From contig NZ_JAHQZS010000002.1 in assembly GCF_019061145.1 (NCBI RefSeq), forward strand, positions 744,001-808,000: 64,000 bases of DNA. The letters are read 5' to 3'. Shown in pieces: positions 8,529-17,329 of the stretch (the stretch's first letter is position 1; every line of letters begins with the position of its first letter). This DNA is from Anianabacter salinae (GTDB lineage Bacteria; Pseudomonadota; Alphaproteobacteria; Rhodobacterales; Rhodobacteraceae). The notes beneath the pieces are model-generated. The model did not search any database and was not told the DNA's origin. It was given only the letters and a program-made list of their open reading frames with translations. Made by a program: the position numbers and the translations under genes.

Positions 8529-9547
8529 CCGGCCGCGTCCAGCCCCCGCCGGGCGAATTCCGGCACCATCGCGCCCATTCGCAGCCCCTGATCGGGGTTC
8601 GAGGCGTTGCCGTCGAGCGCGCGCTTCTTCACGCCCTGAAGGATTGCCGCCATCCGGAAGAACGCAAAGGCCAGCCGGAAATCGAACCGCTCGATTTCAG
8701 TCAATCCCATGCGTTCACAGTAGCTTGCGATGAATTCCTCATCTTCAGGGATGCCAAGCGCGCGGCGATCCACGCCTTCCAGCCCGCGCCCTTCCTTGCC
8801 GGGCGGCAGGCGCCATTGCATGATGACCCCGGCAAGATCGGCGTAAGGATGGCCAAGCGTCGAGAGTTCCCAATCCAGCACGGCGGCGACGCGAGGGGCA
8901 CCCGGCGCAAACAGCAGGTTGTCGAGGCGGTAGTCGCCATGAACCAGCGCCACCTTGCCATCGTCAGGGGGCATGTTGGCGTGCAGCCAGTCGATGAGCG
9001 CGTCCATGTCGGCGACCGCTTCGGTCTCGGTGGCGCGATACTGCTTCGTCCAGCGGTCGAGTTGCCGGGCGTAGTAATCCCCCGGCTTGCCGAAATCAGA
9101 CAGCCCGACAGCGCCCACATCGACCGAATGGATGGCCGCCAGCACCCGGTTCATCTGCTCGAACACCGCCGCGCGCCCTTCGGGATCAAGGCCCGGCAGG
9201 CGCGGATCGTCGAAATTGCGCCCGGCAACCGCCTCCATCACGTAGAACATCGATCCGGTAACGCTGTCGTCCTCGCACAGCACATGCATCTGCGGCACCG
9301 GCACGTCGGTATCCGCAAGCGCGCTCTGCACCAGGAACTCGCGGTCGACCGCATGGGCCGATTTCAAGAGCTGCCCCGGCGGCTTGCGCCGCAGGACATA
9401 GTCACGCGCGGGGGTCTTCAGCAAAAAGGTCGGGTTCGACTGACCCGAGGCGAACTTGTGCGCCTCGAGCGGGCCTTCAAACCCGTCCAGACGATCGGCA
9501 AGCCACCCCTCTACGGCGGCGACATCAAGCGGCAGCATCTCAGACAT
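8525..9547 (-). CDS. Phosphotransferase-family protein (APH/ACAD10-like kinase)
   Basis: This roughly 340-residue aminoglycoside-phosphotransferase-fold protein has an N-terminal lobe with GQSNPTFLL and YVLRRKPPGQLLKSAH. The Brenner motif is VHGDYRLDNLLF, and the metal-binding DFG-like segment is VLDWELSTLGHPYADLA. These are the signatures of the bacterial proteins resembling the kinase domain of ACAD10/11, which phosphorylate hydroxyacyl-type substrates and are often near acyl-CoA dehydrogenases. No such partner is seen here, so the substrate is open. ATG at 9547 (MSEMLP) was chosen; an in-frame ATG at 9571 is the alternative, and neither has a convincing ribosome site. Confidence 0.85.
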   Translation of the reverse strand: MSEMLPLDVAAVEGWLADRLDGFEGPLEAHKFASGQSNPTFLLKTPARDYVLRRKPPGQLLKSAHAVDREFLVQSALADTDVPVPQMHVLCEDDSVTGSMFYVMEAVAGRNFDDPRLPGLDPEGRAAVFEQMNRVLAAIHSVDVGAVGLSDFGKPGDYYARQLDRWTKQYRATETEAVADMDALIDWLHANMPPDDGKVALVHGDYRLDNLLFAPGAPRVAAVLDWELSTLGHPYADLAGVIMQWRLPPGKEGRGLEGVDRRALGIPEDEEFIASYCERMGLTEIERFDFRLAFAFFRMAAILQGVKKRALDGNASNPDQGLRMGAMVPEFARRGLDAAG

Positions 9548-9662
9548 CCCGAGGCGCCGCATACATTGCAATTAGACAATCTTTCTGGATAAATTTCCTG
9601 GAAAAATCGTCAATAATGCAGGATATGTGCAATTCTTGATCCCCCCTACAGTCACTTGAAGG

Positions 9663-10907
9663 TCATCCCAGCCGCGACAGCAGTGCCTGCGACGGCTCGC
9701 CGGTCACGGCAAGGCCAGCTGCGCGCTGGTAAGCCTCGATCGCGGCTGTCGTCTTTGTTCCAAGCACCCCGTCCGGCGTTCCCGCATCGAACCCTGCAGC
9801 GGTCAGACCCGCCTGCAACCGTTTGCGGTCTTCCAGCGTCAGGCCGTAGCGATCCGGCCCGAACCCCGCCTGCAGCGGCCCTCCGCCCCGGATACGGTCC
9901 GACAGGTGACCAACGCCGATGACGTAGTTGATGGCGTTGTTGTAGCGCGAAATGGCGGTGAAGTTGCGGAACACCAGGAAAGCAGGGCCCGGCACGCCGT
10001 CCGGGATCAAGAGCGATGCGGCGCCATGATCGGGCACCGCGCCGCCGCCCGCCAGCCTCAGGCCTCTGTCGGCCCAGAACGCTACCGCGCGGTCCGATCC
10101 GCGCCCCGCCAGCCCGGTATCGAACCCGGCGGGCAACGACACCTCAAGCCCCCAGGGCCGCCCGCTTTGCCAGCCCGAACGGGCGAGATAGGCGGCGGTC
10201 GAGGCAAGCGCATCTGACGGGTCCTCGGACCAGATGTCGCGCCGTCCATCGCCGTCGAAATCCTGCGCATAGGCCTGATAGGACGTGGGAATGAACTGCG
10301 TGTGGCCCATCGCGCCCGCCCAGCTTCCGGTCATGCGGTCGGGGGTGATGTCGCCCTTCTGCAAGATACGCAGCGCCGCCATCAACTGGTCTTCGAAGAA
10401 CGCGCCGCGCCGCCCGTCGAAGGCAAGCGTCGCGGTGGCCGAGATCACCGGAATGTCCCCGCGCCGCGCGCCAAAGCGCGACTCGACGCCCCAGATCGCC
10501 GCCACGACATGCGCCTCGACACCGTGGCGCGCCTCGATCGCCGCCAGCGTGTCGCGGAACTGTGCATATTTCGCCCGGCCCGTCTGCACGCGTTCGTCAT
10601 TGGCGACGATGGCCAGGTAGTCCTCGAGCGTTCGGGTGAATTCGGTCTGGTTGCGGTCACGGTCGATCACGTCCGGCAGGAAGCCTGCGCCGCGAAATGC
10701 CTGCGCCAGCGTCGCCTCGGGGATACCGCGCGCAGCGGCGCGGCCCCGGAACGCGGCGACCCAGTCATCGAAGGCAGGGTTCGGCACGGGACGGAATTGT
10801 GTCTGCGCGGGTTGCTCGAAGCTTGCGATCGGCCCCGGCAGCCCGCCGCAGGCCGACAGCCCAGCCATTCCGATCCAGCCCAGCACGGCGCGCCTGTTCG
10901 CTTGCAT
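9663..10907 (-). CDS. Lytic murein transglycosylase (MltB type) with C-terminal peptidoglycan-binding domain
   Basis: The protein has 414 residues. The start ATG at 10907 follows an AAGGAA-type ribosome site. The N-terminus has twin arginines (NRRAVLG, 4-10) and a lipobox LSAC with C20, so it is probably a Tat-routed lipoprotein. The catalytic SLT-like domain carries the MltB hallmarks AAIWGVESRFG (Glu as general acid), AGAMGHTQFIPTSY and DGDGRRDIW. The last 60 residues are a PG_binding_1 domain (YGLTLEDRKRLQAGLTAAGF). It cleaves the glycan strands of murein to 1,6-anhydro products in the periplasm. The gene is monocistronic on this strand, facing away from tusA. Confidence 0.92.
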   Translation of the reverse strand: MQANRRAVLGWIGMAGLSACGGLPGPIASFEQPAQTQFRPVPNPAFDDWVAAFRGRAAARGIPEATLAQAFRGAGFLPDVIDRDRNQTEFTRTLEDYLAIVANDERVQTGRAKYAQFRDTLAAIEARHGVEAHVVAAIWGVESRFGARRGDIPVISATATLAFDGRRGAFFEDQLMAALRILQKGDITPDRMTGSWAGAMGHTQFIPTSYQAYAQDFDGDGRRDIWSEDPSDALASTAAYLARSGWQSGRPWGLEVSLPAGFDTGLAGRGSDRAVAFWADRGLRLAGGGAVPDHGAASLLIPDGVPGPAFLVFRNFTAISRYNNAINYVIGVGHLSDRIRGGGPLQAGFGPDRYGLTLEDRKRLQAGLTAAGFDAGTPDGVLGTKTTAAIEAYQRAAGLAVTGEPSQALLSRLG

Positions 10908-11024
10908 CTGCCCGTTCCTTCCGCTCGTTTTGCGCCCATGGTGCCGGACCTGCCCGCGTGCCGCAATGGGAACCACACGCGCCGGTGTCTGGACAAGCCG
11001 ATCGCCGCCGCCTACCTCGCGCGC

Positions 11025-11258
11025 ATGGATTGGGATGATGATGTGGACGCGCGGGACATGCTGTGCCCGCTGCCGGTGCTGAAGGCGCGCAAGCGGCTTG
11101 CCGCGCTGGCCCCCGGCGCCGTGTTGCGCATCGTCACGACCGATCCGGTCGCGGTGATCGACCTGCCGCATTTTTGTTCCGAAGCCGGGCACGAGGTGCT
11201 GTCCTCTGACGCAGACGGCACGGCAACGGCCTGGCTGATCCGAAAGGCTCTGGCTTAG
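11025..11258 (+). CDS. tusA: TusA/SirA-family sulfurtransferase
   Basis: This small protein of 77 residues has the family active-site motif CPLPVLKA; C14 is the sulfur-carrying cysteine. TusA proteins carry persulfide sulfur in tRNA thiolation, molybdenum-cofactor maturation or oxidative sulfur metabolism. Upstream frames extend much farther, but the fold starts at MDWDDDVDARDM and the overlong frame is antisense to the transglycosylase gene. It ends on mobA, overlapping that convergent gene by four bases. Placement beside mobA fits a role in Moco sulfur supply, which is an inference. Confidence 0.85.
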   Translation: MDWDDDVDARDMLCPLPVLKARKRLAALAPGAVLRIVTTDPVAVIDLPHFCSEAGHEVLSSDADGTATAWLIRKALA

Positions 11259-11824
11259 CCGCGCAAGAGCGTCTCTGCATCGGCCAGATCCTGTGGCGTG
11301 TTGATGTTCAGAAAGGCGCGCCCGGCGAAGTGCACCTGTGCCAGCCGCGCCGCGTCGGCAAAGCCCATCACCCGGCGGTTGCCAGCGCCCAGCCAGGCTT
11401 GAAGCTCGGCGCGCGAGGCGCTGTTCCATAAGGCGAATATCGGATGTGATCCTTCGTCATCCACGGCGAACGCTGCGGGCCCCGCTTGTGCAAGCCGCGT
11501 GGACAGATCGGCAGGAAACACCGGCGAGTCCCCCGAGACGGTCAACACCAGCGGGGCGCCCAGCGTCTCGGCCCACTCCAGCGCCGCCAGGACACCCGCC
11601 AGCGGCCCGGGCCGGTCCGGCACGGTGTCGGGCAGGACCGGCAGGCCGAACCCTGCAAACCGCGCGGGATCGCCGTTGGCGTTGATCGCAAGGGGGGCGG
11701 CCTGCGGCGCGAGACGGTCCAGCACATGGCTGAGGATCGTCCGCCCGGCGAGCGGCAGAAGCGTCTTGTCGCCGCCGCCCATGCGCCGCGCCGCGCCGCC
11801 TGCGATGATGACCGCCGGGATCAT
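11255..11824 (-). CDS. mobA: Molybdenum cofactor guanylyltransferase
   Basis: The 189-residue enzyme transfers GMP from GTP to molybdopterin, giving the MGD cofactor. The nucleotide-binding signature is AVIIAGGAARRMGGGDKTLL (residues 4-23), matching the LAGGxxxRMGGxDK pattern, and TVSGDSPVFPADL near residue 100 matches the metal-binding region. ATG at 11824 was chosen because it places the signature right at the N-terminus and has AAAGGGG upstream; the longer upstream extension lacks family resemblance. It faces the DUF2478 gene across 74 bases. Confidence 0.92.
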   Translation of the reverse strand: MIPAVIIAGGAARRMGGGDKTLLPLAGRTILSHVLDRLAPQAAPLAINANGDPARFAGFGLPVLPDTVPDRPGPLAGVLAALEWAETLGAPLVLTVSGDSPVFPADLSTRLAQAGPAAFAVDDEGSHPIFALWNSASRAELQAWLGAGNRRVMGFADAARLAQVHFAGRAFLNINTPQDLADAETLLRG

Positions 11825-11898
11825 GCCGCCGCCCCTTTTCCTGTCGCTGCCGCCGCGCATGATGTAGGCAGGGACAAGGCGCCACAAGGACCGACACG

Positions 11899-12408
11899 AT
11901 GCTGGGCCATTTCACCGCGACAGAAGACATCGACGCTGACACCGTTCTGGCCGAGGCGGCCGAGGCGCTGACGGACAGCGGCCTGCGCGTCGCGGGGGCG
12001 GTGCAGGTCGCGCAGACCGAAGCGGGGCGCCCGCGCATGACGCTTCGGCTGCTGGGCGGCGGCCCTTCCATCACGATCAGCCAGGACCTTGGACCCGAGG
12101 CGACAGGCTGCAGGCTCGACCCCGACGGGCTGGAGCGCGCGGTGGCGCTGGTCGACCGCGCTCTCGATGCCCGCCCCGATCTGCTGGTGATAAACCGCTT
12201 CGGCAAGCAAGAGGCCGCGGGGCGCGGCTTTCGCCCGCTGATCGGGCGCGCGCTGTCTGACGGCATTCCCGTGCTTCTGGTCGTCTCGCATCGGCATGGC
12301 GCCGCCTTTGACGCGTTCGCGGACGGGCTTGGCGAGGCGCTGCCGCCGCGGATGGACGCGCTGGTGGACTGGGCGCGGCGCAATGCCCTTCGGGAACCCG
12401 CCGCCTGA
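11899..12408 (+). CDS. DUF2478 protein (putative nucleotide-binding, molybdenum-linked)
   Basis: The 169-residue soluble protein resembles the DUF2478 family, proteins often encoded near molybdate transport or Moco genes. Segments such as LLVINRFGKQEAAGRGFRPL (about 92-111) and GIPVLLVVSHRH (about 118-129) recall the strand-loop of THEP1-type P-loop NTPases, but no Walker A motif (GxxxxGKT) is visible. It is divergent from mobA by 74 bases and lies 60 bases upstream of the Mrp gene on the same strand. The function is unknown; a part in Mo handling is a context-based guess. Confidence 0.7.
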   Translation: MLGHFTATEDIDADTVLAEAAEALTDSGLRVAGAVQVAQTEAGRPRMTLRLLGGGPSITISQDLGPEATGCRLDPDGLERAVALVDRALDARPDLLVINRFGKQEAAGRGFRPLIGRALSDGIPVLLVVSHRHGAAFDAFADGLGEALPPRMDALVDWARRNALREPAA

Positions 12409-12468
12409 CCCCTTGCCCTTGCCGTCCGGGACGCGCAGACAGGTGGCGCACCGAAGGGGAGCACTGAC

Positions 12469-13536
12469 ATGAGCCTTGACCGCCAAGCCATTCTGGACGC
12501 ACTCGAAACGGTCAAGATACCCGGCTCGGACGAGTCGCTGGTGTCGGCCGACGTGATCCGCGCGCTGACCGTCGAGGACGGCATCGTGCGCTTCGTGATC
12601 GAGGTGCCGCCCGACATCGCGCCAAAGATGGAACCCGTCCGGCTGGCCGCGATCGAGGCCGTCGAGGCGCTTGCGGGCGCGGGCAAGGTCAGCGCCCTGT
12701 TGACCGCGCATTCCGAGAAACGTCCGCCGGATCTCAAGATCGGCCGCCATCCCACGGCGCAACCGCAGGGGCCACAGAAGGTGCCCGGCGTGGGCGCAGT
12801 CGTCGCCGTTGCGTCGGGCAAGGGCGGCGTGGGCAAATCCACCGTGGCCGCCAATCTCGCCTGCGCGCTGGCGCTGGACGGTCTGCGCGTCGGGCTGCTG
12901 GATGCGGACCTCTACGGCCCGTCGCAGCCGCGCATGATGGGGGTGTCGAAACGCCCCGCCTCGCCCGATGGCAAGACGATCATCCCGCTGACGGCGCACG
13001 GCGTCACGATGATGTCCCTCGGCCTGATGGTGGCCGAGGACGAGCCGGTGATCTGGCGCGGACCGATGCTGATGGGCGCGTTGCAGCAGATGCTGGGACA
13101 GGTGCAGTGGGGCGAGCTGGACATCCTTGTGATCGACCTGCCCCCCGGCACCGGCGACGTGCAGATGACGCTGGCACAGAAGACGGTCGTGGCGGGTGCG
13201 GTTATCGTGTCGACGCCGCAGGACATCTCGCTTCTCGATGTGCGCAAGGCGGTGAACATGTTCGCCAAGCTGAAGGTGCCGATGATCGGCATGGTCGAAA
13301 ACATGTCGGCCTACATCTGCCCCGAATGCGGGCACGAGGCGCATATCTTCGGACATGGCGGCGCCAAGGCGGACGCCGAGCGGATGGGCCTGCCGTTCCT
13401 TGGCGAGGTGCCGCTGGATCTCAAGGTGCGCGAGGCGGGCGACAGCGGCGCGCCGGTGGTCGTGGCGCACCCCGAAAGCCGCGAGGCCGAAGCGTTCCGC
13501 GCCATTGCGCGGCGGGTGTCGGACGTCGTCGTGTAG
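12469..13536 (+). CDS. apbC: Mrp/ApbC (NBP35-type) iron-sulfur carrier ATPase
   Basis: The 355-residue protein combines an N-terminal MIP18/DUF59 domain (about 1-85) with a deviant Walker A ATPase (SGKGGVGKST, about 114-123). The CxxC motif that binds a bridging 4Fe-4S cluster is at YICPECGHEAH (near 283). DLPPGTGDVQMTLAQ is the family switch/Walker B region. It carries and transfers Fe-S clusters to apoproteins in the cytoplasm. GGGGAG precedes the ATG. The TAG stop falls inside the first unit of a palindromic repeat cluster. Confidence 0.95.
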   Translation: MSLDRQAILDALETVKIPGSDESLVSADVIRALTVEDGIVRFVIEVPPDIAPKMEPVRLAAIEAVEALAGAGKVSALLTAHSEKRPPDLKIGRHPTAQPQGPQKVPGVGAVVAVASGKGGVGKSTVAANLACALALDGLRVGLLDADLYGPSQPRMMGVSKRPASPDGKTIIPLTAHGVTMMSLGLMVAEDEPVIWRGPMLMGALQQMLGQVQWGELDILVIDLPPGTGDVQMTLAQKTVVAGAVIVSTPQDISLLDVRKAVNMFAKLKVPMIGMVENMSAYICPECGHEAHIFGHGGAKADAERMGLPFLGEVPLDLKVREAGDSGAPVVVAHPESREAEAFRAIARRVSDVVV

Positions 13537-13641
13537 GGCGGGATTTATCCCGCCGCCCGCCCGGCAACCCGCGCAATTCGCGGCGGGACAAGTCCCGCCC
13601 TACAGGTCAGGCGGTTCCGTAGGGCGGGATTGATCCCGCCT
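13534..13641. repeat. Three REP-like palindromic units between mrp and the DMGDH-like gene
   Basis: Three 22-base units are seen: 13534-13555 (plus sense), 13581-13602 (inverted) and 13620-13641 (plus sense). In the same orientation they read TAGGGCGGGATTTATCCCGC, TAGGGCGGGACTTGTCCCGC and TAGGGCGGGATTGATCCCGC, plus two more bases each. Each unit is itself a hairpin with GGCGGGA/TCCCGCC arms, and units one and two can also pair with each other. They lie between convergent genes. This pattern fits a dispersed REP-type family that could act in transcript ending or mRNA protection. Confidence 0.8.
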
Positions 13642-13647
13642 TCCCCC

Positions 13648-16071
13648 TCACGCCCGCATCCGGCTGCCGTTCGCATCGAACAGCGGCTGCGCCTGCAACG
13701 TCGCGGGCAGGCGTTGGCCAAGCACCTCGATCTCCCAGCCATCGTGGCGCTCGGCCATCTCCACCGGCACATAGCCCATCGCCACCGACACCTCCGAGGC
13801 ATGGGCATAGCCGCCCGATGTGACCCAGCCGACGACCTCGCCCGCCTGATAGATCGGCTCGTCCCCGATCACGTCGGCGTCCGTGGCCGCTACCACGAAG
13901 GACCGCAGGCGCAGCTTGCCGCCATCCGCCTTGTCCGCCAGAGCCGCAGCCTTGCCGATGAACTCCGCCTCTTTCCCCAAGGCCACGAAGCGGCCGAGCC
14001 CGGCCTCCCACGGGGTGTAGACGGGGCGATATTCCCGCGCCCAGCCGCCGAAGTTCTTTTCCACCCGCAGCGCGTTCAGCGCGCGCAGGCCGAAATCAAC
14101 GATGCCGAATTCCGCGCCCGCGGCTTTCAGCAGGCCGTAGACATAGCGCTGGTATTCCGGGACCATCCACAGCTCGTAGCCAAGGTCGCCGGTGAAGGTG
14201 ACACGCCCCACCGTGCAGGGGGCCATGCCAAGGTCGATCTGGCGAATGTCCATGAAGCTGAAAGCGTCGTTCGACACGTCCGCATCTGTCACCCTGGCAA
14301 GCAGCTTGCGCGCGTTCGGCCCTGCGATGGACAGGCCGGTCATCCCAGCGCCCAGCGCCTCGACGGTGACGGAGCCATCCCCCGGCAGATGCTGCCAGAA
14401 CCAGCGCATGTGGTAGTCTTCCGCGATACCGGACCCGACGATGAGGAAATCGTCGCCCCGGTTGGCCAGCGTGAAATCCCCGATCAGCTTGCCGTCTTCC
14501 TTGAGCATCGGGGCCAGCACCATCCGCCCCGGCGCAGGGACACGCGCGGCGAGCATCTGGTCGAGCCACGCCGACGCCCCCGGCCCGGCAACGCGGTATT
14601 TTGCGAAACCCGTCGTCTCGATGATGCCGACGCTGCCCCGCACCGCACGCGCCTCTGCGCCGACATGGTCGAAATCGTTGGACCTGCGCCACGAGAACGC
14701 ATCCGACACGCCCGGGGGCGCGAACCACAGCGGCACCTCCAGCCCGTGGGACGCGCCGAATTGCGCGCCTTCGACCTTCAGCAGATCATAGATCGGCGAG
14801 GTCTTCAGGGGCCGCGCGGCGGGCAGTTCCTCGTTCGGGAACCGGATCGAGAAGCGGCGGGAATAGTTCTCCTGCACCTTGGCGTTGGTGTAGCGCAGCG
14901 TCGCGTAGTCGCCAAAACGCGCGACATCCATCGCGAAGACGTCGAACCCCGGATCGCCGTCGATCATCCAGTTCGCCAGCGCAAGGCCGACGCCGCCGCC
15001 CTGAGAAAACCCCGCCATCACGCCGCAGGCCGACCAGAAGCCGGGCAGCCCCCGGATCGGGCCGACCAGCGGGTTGCCGTCGGGGGCAAAGGTGAAGGGG
15101 CCGTTGATGATCTGCTTGATGCCCGCGTTCTCGAAGGCCGGGAAATGGCGGAACCCCACTTCCAGCGAGGGCGCGATACGGTCGAGATCCGGTTCCAACA
15201 GCTCGTGGCCGAAACTCCAGGGCGTCTCATGCGGCGACCAAGGCTTGCACGCCTTCTCGTAGGTGCCCATCAGCATGCCCTTGCGTTCCTGCCGCAGGTA
15301 CAGCTCGCCGTCGAAATCGACCGCGTGCAGCATCTCCTTGCCGGTGGCCTCGTTGAAGGCGGCGACCTCGGGCATGTCCTCGGTCAGAAGATACATGTGT
15401 TCCATCGCCAGCACCGGCAGTTCCAGCCCGACCATCCGGCCCACTTCGCGCGCCCAGAGGCCACCGGCGTTCACCACATGCTCGGCGATGATGTCGCCCT
15501 TGTCGGTGGTCACGCGCCATGTTCCGTCGGAAAGCTGCGTCAGCGCCTCGACCTTGGTGTGCAACTCGATCTCGGCGCCGTTCTTCTTCGCCGATTTCGC
15601 ATAAGCGTGGGTGGTGCCATAGGGATCAAGGTGCCCCTCGACCTCGTCATAAAGCGCGCCGACGAATTGCGACGGGTCCATCAGCGGGAACAGCTCTGCC
15701 GCTTCGCTGGGGGTGATAAGCTGGGCATCCAGCCCCATGTAGCGGCCCTTGGCCATGATCGACTTCAGCCAGTCAAAGCGGTCCTCGGTCGCGGCCAGCA
15801 TCACGCCGCCGGTCATGTGCAGGCCGATGTCCTGCCCGGAATACTCCTGAATTTCCTTGTAAAGCTCGACGGTGTACTTCTGCAGCTTGGCGACGTTCGG
15901 ATCGCCGTTGATCGTGTGCATCCCCCCCGCCGCGTGCCAGGTCGAGCCGCTGGTCAGCTCCGAGCGTTCCAGCAGAACCACATCAGTCCAACCGCCCCGG
16001 GTCAGGTGATAGAGCACCGAGCATCCGACGACACCGCCGCCGATCACAACGACACGGGCATGGGTCTTCAT
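13648..16071 (-). CDS. FAD-dependent dimethylglycine/sarcosine dehydrogenase-like protein with GcvT domain
   Basis: The 807-residue protein has an N-terminal DAO domain with GGGVVG (residues 11-16) and the segment GSTWHAAGG, where H46 corresponds to the histidine that holds FAD covalently in dimethylglycine and sarcosine dehydrogenases. A FAO_M linker follows, then a GcvT aminomethyltransferase domain (about 430-805) with FTGDLGYELWM and LRALNALRVEKNFGGWAREY, which binds folate. It should demethylate a glycine betaine breakdown product or another N-methyl amino acid and pass the C1 unit to tetrahydrofolate. The window also carries betaine synthesis genes, but they are 23 kb away. It lies 152 bases downstream of the Gfo/Idh/MocA gene on the same strand; joint transcription is possible but not shown. 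Confidence 0.88.
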   Translation of the reverse strand: MKTHARVVVIGGGVVGCSVLYHLTRGGWTDVVLLERSELTSGSTWHAAGGMHTINGDPNVAKLQKYTVELYKEIQEYSGQDIGLHMTGGVMLAATEDRFDWLKSIMAKGRYMGLDAQLITPSEAAELFPLMDPSQFVGALYDEVEGHLDPYGTTHAYAKSAKKNGAEIELHTKVEALTQLSDGTWRVTTDKGDIIAEHVVNAGGLWAREVGRMVGLELPVLAMEHMYLLTEDMPEVAAFNEATGKEMLHAVDFDGELYLRQERKGMLMGTYEKACKPWSPHETPWSFGHELLEPDLDRIAPSLEVGFRHFPAFENAGIKQIINGPFTFAPDGNPLVGPIRGLPGFWSACGVMAGFSQGGGVGLALANWMIDGDPGFDVFAMDVARFGDYATLRYTNAKVQENYSRRFSIRFPNEELPAARPLKTSPIYDLLKVEGAQFGASHGLEVPLWFAPPGVSDAFSWRRSNDFDHVGAEARAVRGSVGIIETTGFAKYRVAGPGASAWLDQMLAARVPAPGRMVLAPMLKEDGKLIGDFTLANRGDDFLIVGSGIAEDYHMRWFWQHLPGDGSVTVEALGAGMTGLSIAGPNARKLLARVTDADVSNDAFSFMDIRQIDLGMAPCTVGRVTFTGDLGYELWMVPEYQRYVYGLLKAAGAEFGIVDFGLRALNALRVEKNFGGWAREYRPVYTPWEAGLGRFVALGKEAEFIGKAAALADKADGGKLRLRSFVVAATDADVIGDEPIYQAGEVVGWVTSGGYAHASEVSVAMGYVPVEMAERHDGWEIEVLGQRLPATLQAQPLFDANGSRMRA

Positions 16072-16223
16072 CCTCAGTCTCCCTGTTGGCCTTCCGGGGC
16101 CGCGCGCGGTTGGCCGGGCGCAGAACGGCGCCGAGCTGGTGCGTCACCTCACTGTCGGGCGGCGCTCTACCGGGGTCGGCACCGGGCGCGACATCGGACG
16201 GCCCATCCGCGACACCCTGCCCG

Positions 16224-17315
16224 TCAGAGCGTCACAGCCTCGCCGGTCAGCGCCGATTGCTGCGCGGCAAGCCCCATCGCCACGGCGCGGGCGCCATCCG
16301 CCAGTGTGACCTCGGGCGCCGCCTCACCGCGCACCACGGCCAGAAAGCGCTCGTGCTGGTAATAGGTCGAGCCGTTGTGATCGCCCGCAGCCAGAAGCGC
16401 GGGGTCCACCGGCATCGGGATGCGCCTTGGCCCCTTGGGGTCGCGCGGGCTGACGATGAGTTCGGGCACCGGCGGCGCGCCCAGATGATCCGGCCAGAAC
16501 CGCGTCGGCCCCGGCACCCGCGCCTCGATCTTGCCGCGCGGGCCGACGGCAGAGATTTCCTCCTGATACTCCGACCCTTCGGCGAACATGCACAGTTCCA
16601 GCATCGCCCGCGACCCGTTGGCAAAATCCAGGAGCACATAGCCCGCGTCCCAGATATCCGGGCGCTCGCCGCCGTAATCCTCATCCATGTGGTTCGCGAC
16701 CTGCCCCGCGCTGGCCATGACGCGCACCGGTTCGGAATGCAGGATCAGGCGCATCAGGTCGAAGAAATGGCAGCATTTCTCGACCAGCGTGCCGCCCGAG
16801 TAGCGGTTGAACCGGTTCCAGTTGCCGACCTTGGGCAGGAACGGAAAGCGGTGCTCGCGGATCGACAGCATCTTGACGCCGCCGGTGGTCAACTCGGCCT
16901 CGGCCACCAGCCGCGCGACAGGCGGCATGTAGCGGTATTCCATCGCCACCCAGATCGGCGCGGGATACGCGACCTCGAGCGCGGCCAGTCGGTCGGCGTC
17001 GGTGGGATCGGTGTAGATCGGCTTTTCCACCAGCAGGGGCAGCGGGTTCAGCTCGGCGATGCGGCGCAGCTGCGGCAGGTGCAGATGGTTCGGCGAGGCG
17101 ATCAGCAGGCAATCGAGATCGCCGCGCGTCACCAGCCCCTCGAACGTCTCTTCCCGCGCGGCGCCGCCTGCCAAGGCCATCGCGGCAGTTGCCATCCCCG
17201 CATCCGGCTCATAGATCGCCGCGACTTCGGCGCCGTCCAGAAGGGCGATGTTGCGGATATGCTCCTGCCCCATCATGCCTGCGCCGATGATCCCGTAGCG
17301 GACCGTGTCTGCCAT
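16224..17315 (-). CDS. Gfo/Idh/MocA-family oxidoreductase; candidate NAD+-dependent sulfoquinovosidase (GH188 type)
   Basis: The 363-residue cytoplasmic protein has an N-terminal Rossmann motif GAGMMG (11-16), the EKP motif (97-99, with K98) and the catalytic-type segment EKCCHFFD (179-186, with H183). The start at 17315 leaves 14 bases after the GntR stop, so the two are one operon. Directly across the divergent promoter sit smoC-smoB-smoA for sulfoquinovose desulfonation, and no GH31 sulfoquinovosidase is in the window. NAD+-dependent sulfoquinovosidases of this superfamily (GH188) are known in sulfolytic clusters lacking a classical enzyme, including Roseobacter-clade ones. The superfamily is certain; the specific activity is inferred from context. 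An ordinary sugar dehydrogenase remains possible. Confidence 0.72.
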   Translation of the reverse strand: MADTVRYGIIGAGMMGQEHIRNIALLDGAEVAAIYEPDAGMATAAMALAGGAAREETFEGLVTRGDLDCLLIASPNHLHLPQLRRIAELNPLPLLVEKPIYTDPTDADRLAALEVAYPAPIWVAMEYRYMPPVARLVAEAELTTGGVKMLSIREHRFPFLPKVGNWNRFNRYSGGTLVEKCCHFFDLMRLILHSEPVRVMASAGQVANHMDEDYGGERPDIWDAGYVLLDFANGSRAMLELCMFAEGSEYQEEISAVGPRGKIEARVPGPTRFWPDHLGAPPVPELIVSPRDPKGPRRIPMPVDPALLAAGDHNGSTYYQHERFLAVVRGEAAPEVTLADGARAVAMGLAAQQSALTGEAVTL

Positions 17316-17329
17316 GTGCCTGCGTGTCC

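Noticed and set aside
13630-16362. Open frame of 910 codons on the plus strand
   Set aside because: It is the complement of the dimethylglycine-dehydrogenase-like gene, which has clear FAD and GcvT motifs.
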